The notes: generated by a model not told the origin, from the sequence alone. Shown: positions 34,258-43,412, numbered from the stretch's first letter. The stretch: DNA of 64,000 bases from Pseudomonas sp. RIT-PI-r (GCF_001297015.1 NZ_LIGE01000023.1:248001-312000); one strand, 5' to 3'. A program made the numbers and translations.

Positions 34258-36021
34258 TCAATGCCCCGACGACTCCTTGTGGTTGTCGAGGGTTTCCAGC
34301 AGCGCTACCTGCATCCGCGTGTGCACGCGGATGAACCAGCGCCAGAGCAGCGCCGCCACGGCGGCCGCCACCACGGCGATCAGCATCAGCAACTTGTTGG
34401 TCGGCAAGATACTGGCCGACAGGGCTGCCAACAGCAGGAAAATCACCAGCAGCGAGAGAATCGGGATCACCTCGGAGATCACCCGGCGCACTCGCTGCGT
34501 GTGCCGCCCCGCCATCTCCGGCTTTACGCCCATCTCTGCCAGAAGCATCGACAGCGCCTTGAGCTTGCGATACGCCGCTATCAAAAACGGCAACGACAGC
34601 AGCAACGCTCCGCCCCAGATCAACGCCTTCTGCCAGCTCGGATCGCTGATCCAGTCCTGCAGCCACAGTGAAATGCGCTCGGCGAAATACGCCCCGGCGA
34701 AGAAGATCGCAATCACCAGCGCCAGATTCACCCCGACCTGCAGCAGGATCTTGCGGATAATCGACGCCAGCATCGCGCCCTCACCTTGCGGCTGGATGCT
34801 GCGCAGCCATTCGCCGTACATGCCGAGGACTCGACCGAGAGGCTTGGGCACTGCCGCCGACAGCTTGATCGACAGCGGATCTGCCGCACGGATCAGGTAC
34901 GGCGTCAGCAGCGTGGTAATTACCGAAACCGCCACGGCCACGGGATAAAGGAAGTTACTGGTGACCTGCAAAGTCATGCCCAGCGCGGCGATGATGAAGG
35001 AAAATTCGCCAATCTGTGACAGTCCCATCCCGACGCGCAGTGAGGTACGTCCGTCATTGCCGGCGATAAACGCCCCAAGGCCGCAGGACAACATCTTGCC
35101 GAGTACCACGGCGACGGTGATCACCGCGATCGGCCACGCGTATTCGAGCAGAATCATCGGGTCGAGCATCAGGCCGATGGCAACGAAGAAGATCGCGCTG
35201 AACAAGTCGCGAACCGGCTCGATCAGACGTTCGATCTTCAGCAGTTGCCGCGACTCGGCCATGATTGCACCGATCAGGAACGCGCCGAGCACCATGCTGT
35301 ATTCAAGCTTGACCACCAGCAGGCAAAAGCCGAAACACAGGCCCAGCACAGTGATCAGCAACATCTCGTTGCTTTCGAATTTGGCCACGTAAGCCAGCAG
35401 ACGCGGCACCAGCAGGATGCCGATGACCAACGCAACGATCATGAACAGCGACAGCTTGCCGACCGTGGAGAACACCTCGCCGGAGCTGACCGTACCGCTG
35501 ACGGCGATGCTTGAGAGCAGCGCGATGATGCCGATGCCGAGGATGTCTTCGACGATCAGCACGCCGAAAATCAGCTGCGCAAAACGCTCGTTCTTCATCT
35601 TCAGGTCATTGAGTGCCTTGACGATGATGGTGGTCGAGGAAATCGCCAGAATCGCGCCGAGGAACAGCGAGTCCATGGTGTTCCAGTCGAACCAACGGCC
35701 TATTTCGTAGCCGATCCAGATCATCAGGACGATCTCGAGGAACGCCGCGATAAACGCCGTCGCGCCGACCTTGAACAGCTTGCGCAGGCTGAACTCCAGC
35801 CCCAGACAGAACATCAGGAAAATCACCCCCAGCTCGGCGAGGGTCTTGATGGTTTCTTCGTCGTGGATCAGGCCGAACGGCGGCGTGTGCGGACCGATAA
35901 TGAAACCGGCGACGATATAGCCAAGCACCACCGGCTGTTTGAAGCGGTGGAACAACACGGTCACCACACCCGCGACCAACATGATCACTGCCAGATCCTG
36001 AATAAAACTGATGGCATGCAT
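34258..36021 (-). CDS. CPA2-family cation:proton antiporter (KefB/C-like)
   Basis: A 587-residue inner-membrane antiporter. About 12 hydrophobic helices span residues 5-380 with signature segments VVLGYIVAGFIIGPHTPP, LLEFSLRKL-like LGLEFSLRKLFKVG, and GMGLSQIGEFSFIIAALG. After about residue 420 come four further hydrophobic segments, and a KefC-type TrkA-N (NAD-binding) domain is missing. It exchanges K+ or Na+ for H+ by family; the ion cannot be read from the sequence. It is convergent with the SMI1 gene, with 21 bases between the stops. Confidence 0.9.
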   Translation of the reverse strand: MHAISFIQDLAVIMLVAGVVTVLFHRFKQPVVLGYIVAGFIIGPHTPPFGLIHDEETIKTLAELGVIFLMFCLGLEFSLRKLFKVGATAFIAAFLEIVLMIWIGYEIGRWFDWNTMDSLFLGAILAISSTTIIVKALNDLKMKNERFAQLIFGVLIVEDILGIGIIALLSSIAVSGTVSSGEVFSTVGKLSLFMIVALVIGILLVPRLLAYVAKFESNEMLLITVLGLCFGFCLLVVKLEYSMVLGAFLIGAIMAESRQLLKIERLIEPVRDLFSAIFFVAIGLMLDPMILLEYAWPIAVITVAVVLGKMLSCGLGAFIAGNDGRTSLRVGMGLSQIGEFSFIIAALGMTLQVTSNFLYPVAVAVSVITTLLTPYLIRAADPLSIKLSAAVPKPLGRVLGMYGEWLRSIQPQGEGAMLASIIRKILLQVGVNLALVIAIFFAGAYFAERISLWLQDWISDPSWQKALIWGGALLLSLPFLIAAYRKLKALSMLLAEMGVKPEMAGRHTQRVRRVISEVIPILSLLVIFLLLAALSASILPTNKLLMLIAVVAAAVAALLWRWFIRVHTRMQVALLETLDNHKESSGH

Positions 36022-36300
36022 GGCGTGGGCTCCTTGAATGACGAGGCTCGCAGTCAGACGTCAGAAAAGTCTGAGCGAGCGAAGTAAAAATCCGCTTTTC
36101 GTGTGGGAATTGCCCTTGAGAGGGGCTTTTGCAGGTTAACACCGCGACTTCCGCCTGGAAGGCGGTGCAATATATGGAAACAGATCGATTCCGGCGTGAC
36201 GGCGGCCAGTCGCCCGGCGTCCCGATAACGGTGCTTTCGAAAAGCGACCAGGCACCCGTAGAGGTGCTTCCAGAAATCAGCCTTGATCCGTGAGAACGTT

Positions 36301-36783
36301 ATGGAACCCGGAAACGCCCAGCTGTCGATGACGGTACTGATGACCCCCGACATGGCCAACTTCTCTGGCAATGTCCACGGCGGCACCCTGCTCAAATACC
36401 TCGACGAAGTGGCCTACGCCTGTGCGAGCCGTTACGCCGGCCGCTATGTGGTGACCCTGTCGGTGGATCAGGTGATTTTCCGCGAGCCGATTCATGTCGG
36501 CGAACTGGTGACCTTCCTCGCTTCGGTCAACTACACCGGCAACACGTCGATGGAAGTCGGCATCAAAGTGGTGACCGAGAACATCCGTGAGCGCTCGGTG
36601 CGCCACACCAACAGCTGCTTCTTCACCATGGTCGCGGTGGATGACCAGCGCAAGCCGGCCCCCGTGCCGCCGCTGCAACCGCAGAACAGCGAAGACAAGC
36701 GTCGTTATATGCAGGCGCAGCAGCGTCGGCAGATTCGTCAGGAGCTGGAGAAGCGGTATCAGGAGATCAAGGGCGACGCCTGA
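36301..36783 (+). CDS. Acyl-CoA thioesterase (hotdog fold, YciA/BACH-like)
   Basis: A 160-residue hotdog-fold hydrolase. The segment MTPDMANFSGNVHGGTLLKYLDE holds the family's active-site region with Asn and Asp, followed by ASRYAGRYVVTLSVDQVIF. These enzymes hydrolyse acyl-CoA to free acid and CoA in the cytoplasm. The C-terminal 40 residues are charged and helical. The ATG at 36301 is preferred over an in-frame TTG at 36283. The 280 bases before it hold no other gene. Confidence 0.9.
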   Translation: MEPGNAQLSMTVLMTPDMANFSGNVHGGTLLKYLDEVAYACASRYAGRYVVTLSVDQVIFREPIHVGELVTFLASVNYTGNTSMEVGIKVVTENIRERSVRHTNSCFFTMVAVDDQRKPAPVPPLQPQNSEDKRRYMQAQQRRQIRQELEKRYQEIKGDA

Positions 36784-36800
36784 GAATTGTAGCGTTAAGA

Positions 36801-36873
36801 AATCGCTATCGCGAGCAGGCTCACTCCTACATTGGAATGCGTTTCCCTGTAGGAGTGAGCCTGCTCGCGATTG
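36801..36873. repeat. REP-like inverted pair (GTAGGAGTGAGCCTGCTCGCGA family)
   Basis: Inverted copies TCGCGAGCAGGCTCACTCCT and AGGAGTGAGCCTGCTCGCGA lie between convergent genes (thioesterase and pdxY). This is a variant of the repeat at 32533. Confidence 0.87.
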
Positions 36874-36887
36874 GATTCAACGCGGTA

Positions 36888-37760
36888 TTACAAACTGATT
36901 GCAGTAGCTTCGAACTTCACCCGCGGATGCGCAATCCGATCCTGCGCTCGCACCAGCTGCAGCTCATAACTGGCACAGGCCTGAGTCTCCAGCAACACCT
37001 CGTGCACCGCCGCCGCCGTGAATTCGAACGCCGCCACCAAACTGTCGCCCAGCAGCACCCGCGCCAGGAACAGGCCAGAGGTCAGATCGCCCACACCCAC
37101 CGGCTGACGCGGAAAAGCCAGCAGCGGACGGCGCAGATGCCAGCTGCCTTCAGCCGTTACCAACAACATCTCGAAACCATCTGCCGGTTTACCCGGGTAA
37201 TCCAGATGCTTGACCAGCACCGCTTTCGGCCCACGCGCCAGCAGCGCCCGCGCCATCGCCAGGCAATCGAACAGCGACTGCGGTTTGCGCCCGGAGAAGC
37301 TGTCCAGCTCCAACTGGTTCGGGCACATGATGTCCGCCACGGCCGCCGCTTCTTCCAGCAGGAAATCACTGACTTCGGTCGGTACGCTGCAGCCTTTCTC
37401 CGGATGGCCCATCACCGGATCGCACAGATAAAGTGCTTTGGGATTGACCGACTTGATGCGCTGCACGCCACTGAGAATCGCCCGGCCCTGCGCCGCGCTG
37501 CCGAGGTAACCGGACAGCACCGCATCGCAGTTGCCCAGCTCGCCAATTGCCGCGATGCCTTCGACCAGTTCGGGAATCTGCTGCGGTGCCAGAACTTCGC
37601 CAGCCCACTGGCCGTATTGGGTGTGGTTGGAAAACTGCACGGTATTGAGCGGCCAGACATTGACCCCGACCCGCTGCATCGGAAAAACCGCCGCGCTGTT
37701 GCCGGCGTGGCCGAACACGACGTGGGACTGAATGGCGAGCAGATGAGGCGTACGTTTCAT
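36888..37760 (-). CDS. pdxY: Pyridoxal kinase PdxY
   Basis: A 290-residue ribokinase-fold kinase. It starts [21 protein letters not shown] in family style (here noted from its first residues), has [24 protein letters not shown] and the anion-hole/catalytic region [14 protein letters not shown] with the catalytic Asp. It phosphorylates pyridoxal in the vitamin B6 salvage route. The ATG at 37760 gives the usual N-terminus. It is transcribed alone. Confidence 0.94.
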   Translation of the reverse strand: MKRTPHLLAIQSHVVFGHAGNSAAVFPMQRVGVNVWPLNTVQFSNHTQYGQWAGEVLAPQQIPELVEGIAAIGELGNCDAVLSGYLGSAAQGRAILSGVQRIKSVNPKALYLCDPVMGHPEKGCSVPTEVSDFLLEEAAAVADIMCPNQLELDSFSGRKPQSLFDCLAMARALLARGPKAVLVKHLDYPGKPADGFEMLLVTAEGSWHLRRPLLAFPRQPVGVGDLTSGLFLARVLLGDSLVAAFEFTAAAVHEVLLETQACASYELQLVRAQDRIAHPRVKFEATAISL

Positions 37761-37877
37761 TCGGGGCATTCCGTAAAACGATTGAAATTCAAGCCGCGCA
37801 GTATGCGACGAAACGCAGCCTGTACGACAGACCGGCGACGCAGTTAAGCTGACGTTATCTTTTGGAGTTTGATGTTG

Positions 37878-38291
37878 ATGCTGACCCTCGAAAACATCTT
37901 TGTGTTGATGCTGTTCGCCGCTGCCGGCGCGTGGCTATGGCACAACCACGGCTTGCGCGAGCGGGCGCTGGAGCGGGTCAAACAGCATTGTCTGAACGTG
38001 CGCGTGGAGTTACTCGACGGCAACGTTGCACTGAAGAAGATCGGTTTCATCAAGGACGCCAATGGCCGCCGGCGACTGGCGCGGGTGTACAACTTCGAAT
38101 TCACCGTGACCGGCGAAACCCGACATAACGGCACCATCACCCAGTTTGGCGCGCACAGTGCGCAGATCGAACTGGCGCCCTACCCGGCTCCGTTTGACGA
38201 TACGCCGCCGGTGGTTGAAGTGCACAAGCCGCGCGCCGAAGTCATTGAGCTGAGTCAGTGGCGGCAGGAACATACCAAGTGGAAGCCTTGA
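37878..38291 (+). CDS. DUF3301 domain-containing protein
   Basis: A 137-residue protein with one N-terminal membrane helix ([20 protein letters not shown]) and a cytoplasmic or periplasmic domain with [15 protein letters not shown], the core of DUF3301. The function is unknown. The start could be the ATG at 37872 or 37878; the latter is 10 bases from GGAG. It is transcribed divergently from pdxY and convergently with the cobW gene, separated from the latter by a palindrome. Confidence 0.85.
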   Translation: MLTLENIFVLMLFAAAGAWLWHNHGLRERALERVKQHCLNVRVELLDGNVALKKIGFIKDANGRRRLARVYNFEFTVTGETRHNGTITQFGAHSAQIELAPYPAPFDDTPPVVEVHKPRAEVIELSQWRQEHTKWKP

Positions 38292-38296
38292 AGGAT

Positions 38297-38323
38297 CAAA
38301 AGATCGCAGGCTGCGATCTTTTG
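38297..38323. repeat. Single REP-derived hairpin between convergent genes
   Basis: CAAAAGATCGCA and TGCGATCTTTTG form a perfect 12-base stem with a 3-base loop. It is the core of the GTAGGAGCTGCCG family without its outer arms and ends three bases before the cobW gene end, so it may terminate both convergent genes. Confidence 0.75.
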
Positions 38324-38325
38324 CT

Positions 38326-39291
38326 CTAACTTTCCCGACACCCCGACAAACCCGGCTGCAGCTCATCGATGTTTTGCGGATCGACGAAGATAAGCTCAAT
38401 CCGCGAATCCTTTCGCCATTCGCTCGCCTGCCAACTCAACTCGGCATTATCCAGGGCATTCGCAGACACCCAGCCCTTCGCGCTGTGGATAACCAGTTTC
38501 GCCCGCTGCCAATTGAGGCTGGTCAGCCAGTCAGCAATGCGTTGCTTGTCGAATATCTGCTCCGGATGCCAACGCCAACCAATGCTCCAGCCACCCTCCT
38601 GCGCCTGACTCAGGCAGATCGGCAACGTCGGATCGCTCCAGACAGCGGGCATTTGTCCTAAGCCCCTGGGCACGGCCAGGTTATCCACACCGCTGACCGC
38701 TTTTGCGGCGAGGCCCGGCAGTTCGCTGAGCGATAGCTGCGCCTGTTGCGTCCAGATCAGCGGAACTGCCGGCAACTGGCTGGCGATTTTTGCCCGGGTC
38801 GTGTCATCAAGATTTTCAGCCTTGTTCAACAACATCAGGCCAGCGGTTTCCAAGGCTTCCCGCTGTGCTGCCGGCAGCGCTTTCCCCGCCTGAAGCGCCT
38901 GAGCATCCAGCACCAGGACACACGGCTGCACTGCCAGTACACCCAGCCATGGCGCCTCACTCAACTGTTTGAGCAACTGCGCCGGGTGCCCCAGCCCGGA
39001 CGGTTCGATGAACAGCCGATCGGGTCTCGCCTTGCGCAGCAAACGCCCAAGGCCGATCTGAAACGGCGCGCCATTGACGCAACACAAGCAGCCCCCGGCC
39101 ACTTCGCCCAGTGCGATACCATCGGCGTCACTGGTCAGCAGCGCGGCGTCGAGGCCGATCTGGCCGAATTCATTGATCAGCACCGCCCAGCGCTCACCTT
39201 CTGGCCGCTGGGCCATGAGCTGGCGAATCAGGCTGGTCTTGCCGGCGCCCAAAGGGCCAGCAATGACATGGGTAGGAATGTTCTGCAACAT
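38326..39291 (-). CDS. CobW/COG0523 family GTPase (zinc-island member)
   Basis: A 321-residue G3E-family GTPase. Walker A is GPLGAGKTS (about residues 12-20), the metal-binding C-x-C-C motif is GGCLCC (Cys 68, 70 and 71), and the base-recognition NKxE-type element is LLNKAENL. COG0523 proteins move or insert metals; this one sits by zigA and DUF1826 as in P. aeruginosa PA5532-PA5535. The start at 39291 gives MLQNIPTHVIAG; an open frame upstream to 39378 overlaps the divergent secreted-protein gene. Only 29 bases separate the two starts, so it may be transcribed from the zigA promoter by read-through. Confidence 0.9.
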   Translation of the reverse strand: MLQNIPTHVIAGPLGAGKTSLIRQLMAQRPEGERWAVLINEFGQIGLDAALLTSDADGIALGEVAGGCLCCVNGAPFQIGLGRLLRKARPDRLFIEPSGLGHPAQLLKQLSEAPWLGVLAVQPCVLVLDAQALQAGKALPAAQREALETAGLMLLNKAENLDDTTRAKIASQLPAVPLIWTQQAQLSLSELPGLAAKAVSGVDNLAVPRGLGQMPAVWSDPTLPICLSQAQEGGWSIGWRWHPEQIFDKQRIADWLTSLNWQRAKLVIHSAKGWVSANALDNAELSWQASEWRKDSRIELIFVDPQNIDELQPGLSGCRES

Positions 39292-39320
39292 GGCCGGGAG
39301 CTTTCTTGGGAGATTCGAAG

Positions 39321-39677
39321 ATGCGTTGGATGGGATGGTCGTTGCTGTTGACGCTGCTGTCGAGTGAAGCGTGGGCACAGGCTTGCGTGGTGCACAGTCA
39401 GGGCGAGCGGCTCGACGTCAAAGTCTGTCAGCAGAACCGCAATATTCCGCAGAAACTGTTCAACGACGGCTTCTGCCAGCCAACGCTGGCCGGGCAGAAA
39501 GTCGAGGTGCAATACGTCGATAAGTGCCCCAGCGGTGCGTTTGGCGTGTGCAGCAACGCGCAAGTCGCCAATATGCCTTATCGCCAGGACATCCACTACT
39601 ACGGCGTCGCCACCGATGCGGCGTATTTGCAGCCGTATTGTGAAGGCCAGAGTCAGGGTTCGTGGCTCAAGCCTTGA
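39321..39677 (+). CDS. Small secreted Cys-containing protein of unknown function
   Basis: A 118-residue protein with a signal peptide (MRWMGWSLLLTLLSSEAWA, cut after AWA) and a mature part with six Cys (QACVVHS, VKVCQQN, GFCQPT, DKCPSG, GVCSNA, PYCEGQ), likely disulfide-bonded in the periplasm. The ribosome site GGGAG precedes ATG 39321. I do not recognise a domain. It lies on the plus strand between two minus-strand genes (DUF1826 and cobW); its stop is 4 bases from the DUF1826 stop. The same gap holds a hypothetical gene in the P. aeruginosa PA5532-PA5535 cluster. Confidence 0.78.
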   Translation: MRWMGWSLLLTLLSSEAWAQACVVHSQGERLDVKVCQQNRNIPQKLFNDGFCQPTLAGQKVEVQYVDKCPSGAFGVCSNAQVANMPYRQDIHYYGVATDAAYLQPYCEGQSQGSWLKP

Positions 39678-39681
39678 GACG

Positions 39682-40326
39682 CTAGCCAAGCCAGTCGAGG
39701 GTCAGTATCAAACGACGTTGGCCCGCGGCCGGTTGTGGCGAACGGTGGATCAGACCGAAACCCTCATTTCCGTGCCATTTTTCGCCTTTCAACAGCGCGA
39801 CATCGCCACTGCCGAGTTGCTGAATTTGCGCGTGGGGCTCAGCGTTGGTCTGCCCCAGTTGCTGGCGATCCATCACGCCTTCCTTGAGCCATTGGCTGCC
39901 GACGCCGGCGTACGTGGTGATCAGCCGAACGGGCACGTGATCGACATGGAAACGCGGACACATGGCTTTATCGAGCACCCGCAGGCGCAGGCCGATCCGC
40001 TTGGCTCCCAGCAAACAGGCAAAGGCGCTGACCAGCCATTTCAGGTCGGCAATAAAGCCTTCATAGCCTTCCAGATCACGGAAGCCTGAAGCCAACCCGG
40101 TCAGGTCCGGTTCGGCGTCCTCGCTCACCAACTCCAGGCATAACGATTCCGCCAAGGGTTCGTTGAGCGACAGCAATAACTGAGCGAATTCGCTGATGTG
40201 CAACGGCAGTTGCCGCTGCCACACGGCAAGGTTGGTGTCGTCGTCCAGAATTCGCGTCAACGTCTTTGGCGTCGGCCCTTGGTGCTGATAACGCGTGCGG
40301 TTTTGCAGCAGTTTGAGGGCTAGCAT
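39682..40326 (-). CDS. DUF1826 domain-containing protein (zinc-starvation cluster)
   Basis: A 214-residue cytoplasmic protein of the DUF1826 family, recognised by FRDLEGYEGFIADLKWLVSAF (in short runs), CPRFHVDHVPVRLITTY and the ending LLKGEKWHGNEG and RLILTLDWLG. The HxD in FHVDHVPVR and the later His-containing part suggest a metal site like that of 2-oxoglutarate dioxygenases, but that is inference. The start overlaps the last base of the zigA stop codon region, so it is translated with zigA. The family is commonly found beside COG0523 GTPases under zinc control. Confidence 0.88.
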   Translation of the reverse strand: MLALKLLQNRTRYQHQGPTPKTLTRILDDDTNLAVWQRQLPLHISEFAQLLLSLNEPLAESLCLELVSEDAEPDLTGLASGFRDLEGYEGFIADLKWLVSAFACLLGAKRIGLRLRVLDKAMCPRFHVDHVPVRLITTYAGVGSQWLKEGVMDRQQLGQTNAEPHAQIQQLGSGDVALLKGEKWHGNEGFGLIHRSPQPAAGQRRLILTLDWLG

Positions 40327-41531
40327 CAGGCAGCCTCTTCATGCCAAGGGCCGAACGGATCCACCAGCAATCGCCAACCCTCTACGCCGAGCGCCATTTC
40401 TTCATCGGTGAGCAGGCAGTCATCCAGTTCGTCGGAGAGCTGTAGGAAATCGATGTTTTGCCCGATGAAAATCAGCTCCTGACGGCAGTCTCCTACGCTC
40501 GGCGTCCAGTTCTCCATGATCGCAGCAGTGCTTTCCTGATCCTGAGGCCACTGGATCTTCGGCACGAAACGCCACCAGCGCCCTGCAAAACCGTGGCGCA
40601 TCAAGCCGCCGGCCTGCGACCAGCTACCAGCGTCGCTAGGTTTGCTCGCCAGCCAGAAGAAACCTTTGGAGCGCAGCAGCTTGCCGTTCAGCCATGGGCG
40701 ATCGATGAAGTTGAAGAAACGTTGCGGATGAAACGGGCGGCGCGCACGGTAGGCCGTCGAGGCGATGCCGTATTCGTCGGTTTCCGGTACGTGCTCACCG
40801 CGCAACTCCTGCAGCCAGCCCGGTGCTTGCGCGGCTTTCTCGAAGTTGAAACGACCGGTATTGAGGATCTTCTCCAGCGGCACCTCGCCCATCACCATCG
40901 GAATGATTTCGGCTTGAGCGTTGAGGCGTTTGAGGATGGCGATCAACTCTTCACGCTCGGGCTGGCTGATCAGGTCGATCTTGCTGATCAACAGCACGTC
41001 GGCGAACTCGATCTGTTCGATCAACAGGTCGGTGATGGAGCGCTCGTCTTCCTCGCCAAGCATCTCGCCTCGGGAGGCCAGGCTTTCCGCCGCCTGGTAG
41101 TCCGGCAGGAAGTTCACACCGTCGACTACAGTAACCATGGTGTCGAGACGTGCGATGTCAGAGAGGCTTTGGCCGTGTTCATCGCGGAAGGTAAAGGTTT
41201 CTGCAACGGGCAGCGGTTCGGAAATCCCGGTGGATTCGATGAGCAAATAGTCGAAACGACCTTCACGGGCGAGTTTGCTGACTTCTTCGAGTAAGTCCTC
41301 ACGTAACGTACAGCAGATACAGCCGTTGCTCATTTCGACGATTTTTTCTTCTGCGCGGTTCAAGCTGACATCGCGCTGGACTTCGCGGCTATCGATGTTG
41401 ATCTCACTCATATCATTAACGATGACCGCTACGCGAAGACGTTGGCGATTACGTAGTACGTAATTCAAAAGTGTACTTTTTCCGGCACCCAAAAATCCTG
41501 AAAGTACGGTCACAGGCAATTCGGCTGACAT
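40326..41531 (-). CDS. zigA: Zinc-regulated COG0523 GTPase ZigA
   Basis: A 401-residue GTP-dependent metallochaperone. Walker A is GFLGAGKST (residues 12-20), the CxCC motif is CICC at 71-74, the Walker B Glu lies in LLIESTGISEP, and the C-terminal CobW_C domain has RRPFHPQRFF. ZigA is thought to deliver scarce zinc to client proteins, and is repressed by Zur when zinc is plentiful. It heads the zigA-DUF1826 operon, and a perfect Zur-box palindrome lies 128 bases upstream. Confidence 0.95.
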   Translation of the reverse strand: MSAELPVTVLSGFLGAGKSTLLNYVLRNRQRLRVAVIVNDMSEINIDSREVQRDVSLNRAEEKIVEMSNGCICCTLREDLLEEVSKLAREGRFDYLLIESTGISEPLPVAETFTFRDEHGQSLSDIARLDTMVTVVDGVNFLPDYQAAESLASRGEMLGEEDERSITDLLIEQIEFADVLLISKIDLISQPEREELIAILKRLNAQAEIIPMVMGEVPLEKILNTGRFNFEKAAQAPGWLQELRGEHVPETDEYGIASTAYRARRPFHPQRFFNFIDRPWLNGKLLRSKGFFWLASKPSDAGSWSQAGGLMRHGFAGRWWRFVPKIQWPQDQESTAAIMENWTPSVGDCRQELIFIGQNIDFLQLSDELDDCLLTDEEMALGVEGWRLLVDPFGPWHEEAA

Positions 41532-41658
41532 TGGATAATCCTCTTGAAAGGGCAGCCGATTGGCGCTTTTACTAGCGCTTGGCGTTTATGCGCTTCTCAC
41601 GAGGCTTCGCTGAAGGAAAACGCTGAAAATCGGCCCGCTCAGGCTTGGTTAAGTTTTA

Positions 41659-41673
41659 TGTTATAGTATAACA
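41659..41673. promoter_or_regulatory. Zur box between zigA and a secreted-protein gene
   Basis: TGTTATAGTATAACA is a perfect 15-base palindrome and matches the Zur consensus TGTTATANTATAACA. It lies 127 bases before zigA and 78 bases before the divergent gene at 41752. Confidence 0.85.
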
Positions 41674-41751
41674 GTATAAATAAACCAGCCCTTCCCTTGT
41701 CCTGAGCGACAAACCGCAGGAGGCTGAGCCAACTCCACCTCGGAAATCGTG

Positions 41752-42129
41752 ATGAAAACTGCGCTGAAATGCTCCCTGCTGGGCCTCGGCATGTTGATGT
41801 TCGGCAACGCATGGGCGCAGCTACCGCCACTCGCGACCTGCACCCGCAGCGCCAACCTGCTCGCGTGTGTGGATGCCGATGGCAATGCATACAGCGTCAA
41901 CACCGTCGGCACCACCCTTTACCTGCGTGGATTTGAAAAGAATGCTCAGCGTTATTGGGCACAAACCAACAGCCGTTTCGGTCAACTGACGTTTTTCACG
42001 GGCATCGCTTCGGACGGTGAAGCCTGGGTTGGCTATACCCGACGCGTGGGCTGGACAACCATTAACCGCTTTTCCAGCTCGGGCGGCGGCAGCGCGAAGT
42101 TCACTTGTAGCCGCCTGACCGGATGCTAG
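41752..42129 (+). CDS. Small secreted protein of unknown function, probably Zur-controlled
   Basis: A 125-residue protein with a signal peptide (MKTALKCSLLGLGMLMFGNAW, cut near AWA in reduced form) and a mature part with four Cys (ATCTRS, LACVDA, FTCSRL, TGC at the end), which could form two disulfides. Aromatic residues are frequent. No domain is recognised. The ATG at 41752 follows GGAA; a GTG one codon earlier is in frame. Its divergent promoter contains the perfect Zur box, so it is probably made when zinc is low. Its stop codon overlaps that of amiA in a shared CTAG. Confidence 0.75.
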   Translation: MKTALKCSLLGLGMLMFGNAWAQLPPLATCTRSANLLACVDADGNAYSVNTVGTTLYLRGFEKNAQRYWAQTNSRFGQLTFFTGIASDGEAWVGYTRRVGWTTINRFSSSGGGSAKFTCSRLTGC

Positions 42130-43328
42130 ACCCGCGCCATCTGCTGCTCCTGCTGCCAAGCCAGATAGCTGTCGATCGGTGGATTTTTTTCGAAATACCG
42201 CTGCAGACCTTCGAATAAGCCGTTTGCCACGGCTTGTTGATGTCGAGCAGTAACTAGTCGCTGACTGTCGCGCACGTTGGAAATGAAGCCGGTTTCCACC
42301 AGAATCGACGGTACGTCTGGCGACTTCAACACTGCAAATCCAGCTTGTTCCACGCGTTTCTGGTGCAGGGTGGTGATGCCAGCCAGACTTCCCAATACCG
42401 TGTTACCAAGCTGCAAACTCGCAGCAATTGTCGCGTTCATCGACATATCGAGGATCACCCCGGCAAGCATCGGATCCTTATCCTTGAGATTGAGCAGACT
42501 GGTAGCACCGAGCAGATCCGCGCCGTTTTCTCGTTGGGCCATAAAACGCGCCGTGGCCGATGTCGCGCCACCTTCAGACAGGCAATACACCGAGGCTCCC
42601 GAAGCCGTCAGCCGTGGCGCCGCGTCGGCATGCACCGAGATGAACATGTCCGCCTTGTGCTGACGGGCAATCTCCACACGCTTGCGCAAAGGGACAAAAA
42701 AATCGTCATTGCGCACCAGTTTCACGTCGAATCCTTTCTCTTTTTTCAGGCGCTTGGCGAGTAGCTGAGCGATGGCAAGCACCACATCCTTTTCTCGTTC
42801 GCCCTTGGCGCCGACTGCGCCAGGATCCTTTCCGCCATGCCCTGGGTCGACGACAACGATGATGTCGCGCTTCGGATGAATGCCGATTTTGGGTGTTTCA
42901 CGTGGAACCATTGGCGCAGTCGGTGCGGATTTTTCGCTGACCAGATCCAGAACCAAACGATGACTTTGGCCATCCTGCGGCGCCAAAAGGAAGCTGTTCA
43001 GCAGTACCGGATCGCTCAGGTCGAGCACAATCCGCGTATCTCCTTGACCAAAAGGCCCGGATCGAATTGAACGAATGACTGTGCCATTAAGCGCCAAGTG
43101 ACTGAAATCACCGTTCAAGCTTGCACCTGACACATCAATGATCAGCCGCTCTGGAGCACTGAGGGTGAAGATTTTGTAGTGCACGGGCCCAGTCAAATCG
43201 AAGACCAGTCGTAGCTTTTTATCTGAGCGCCAAAGTCGTGCGCTGCGAATTTGCGTGGCGCAAGCACTGAAGGGAAGAGTAAAAGCCGCGCTGGCCAAAA
43301 TCAGGTTGAGCAAATGACGTCTGTGCAT
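42126..43328 (-). CDS. amiA: N-acetylmuramoyl-L-alanine amidase (AmiA/AmiC type, zinc island)
   Basis: A 400-residue periplasmic cell-wall amidase. A signal sequence with HRRHLLN (Tat-like twin Arg) is followed by an AMIN domain (about residues 30-130) and an Amidase_3 domain (about 155-385). Zinc ligands are visible in VDPGHGGKDPG, in the Glu of GEREKDV and in SVHADA; the catalytic Glu is in ILVETGFISN. It cleaves the amide between MurNAc and L-Ala during cell separation. Its place beside folE2, with a shared Zur-like box, matches P. aeruginosa PA5538 and suggests a reserve copy for zinc-poor conditions, although it still appears to need zinc. Confidence 0.93.
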   Translation of the reverse strand: MHRRHLLNLILASAAFTLPFSACATQIRSARLWRSDKKLRLVFDLTGPVHYKIFTLSAPERLIIDVSGASLNGDFSHLALNGTVIRSIRSGPFGQGDTRIVLDLSDPVLLNSFLLAPQDGQSHRLVLDLVSEKSAPTAPMVPRETPKIGIHPKRDIIVVVDPGHGGKDPGAVGAKGEREKDVVLAIAQLLAKRLKKEKGFDVKLVRNDDFFVPLRKRVEIARQHKADMFISVHADAAPRLTASGASVYCLSEGGATSATARFMAQRENGADLLGATSLLNLKDKDPMLAGVILDMSMNATIAASLQLGNTVLGSLAGITTLHQKRVEQAGFAVLKSPDVPSILVETGFISNVRDSQRLVTARHQQAVANGLFEGLQRYFEKNPPIDSYLAWQQEQQMARV

Positions 43329-43367
43329 ATGAAAGCCTGTTCATGAAAAAGGCATCGTGGTCTGAAT

Positions 43368-43382
43368 TGTTATAATGTAACA
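43368..43382. promoter_or_regulatory. Zur box between amiA and folE2
   Basis: TGTTATAATGTAACA differs from the Zur consensus TGTTATANTATAACA at one base. It lies 39 bases before amiA and 30 bases before folE2 (start 43413), a position suited to repress both. Confidence 0.8.
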
Positions 43383-43412
43383 TCCAATTCAATCAACACG
43401 ATGGTCCCGAAC

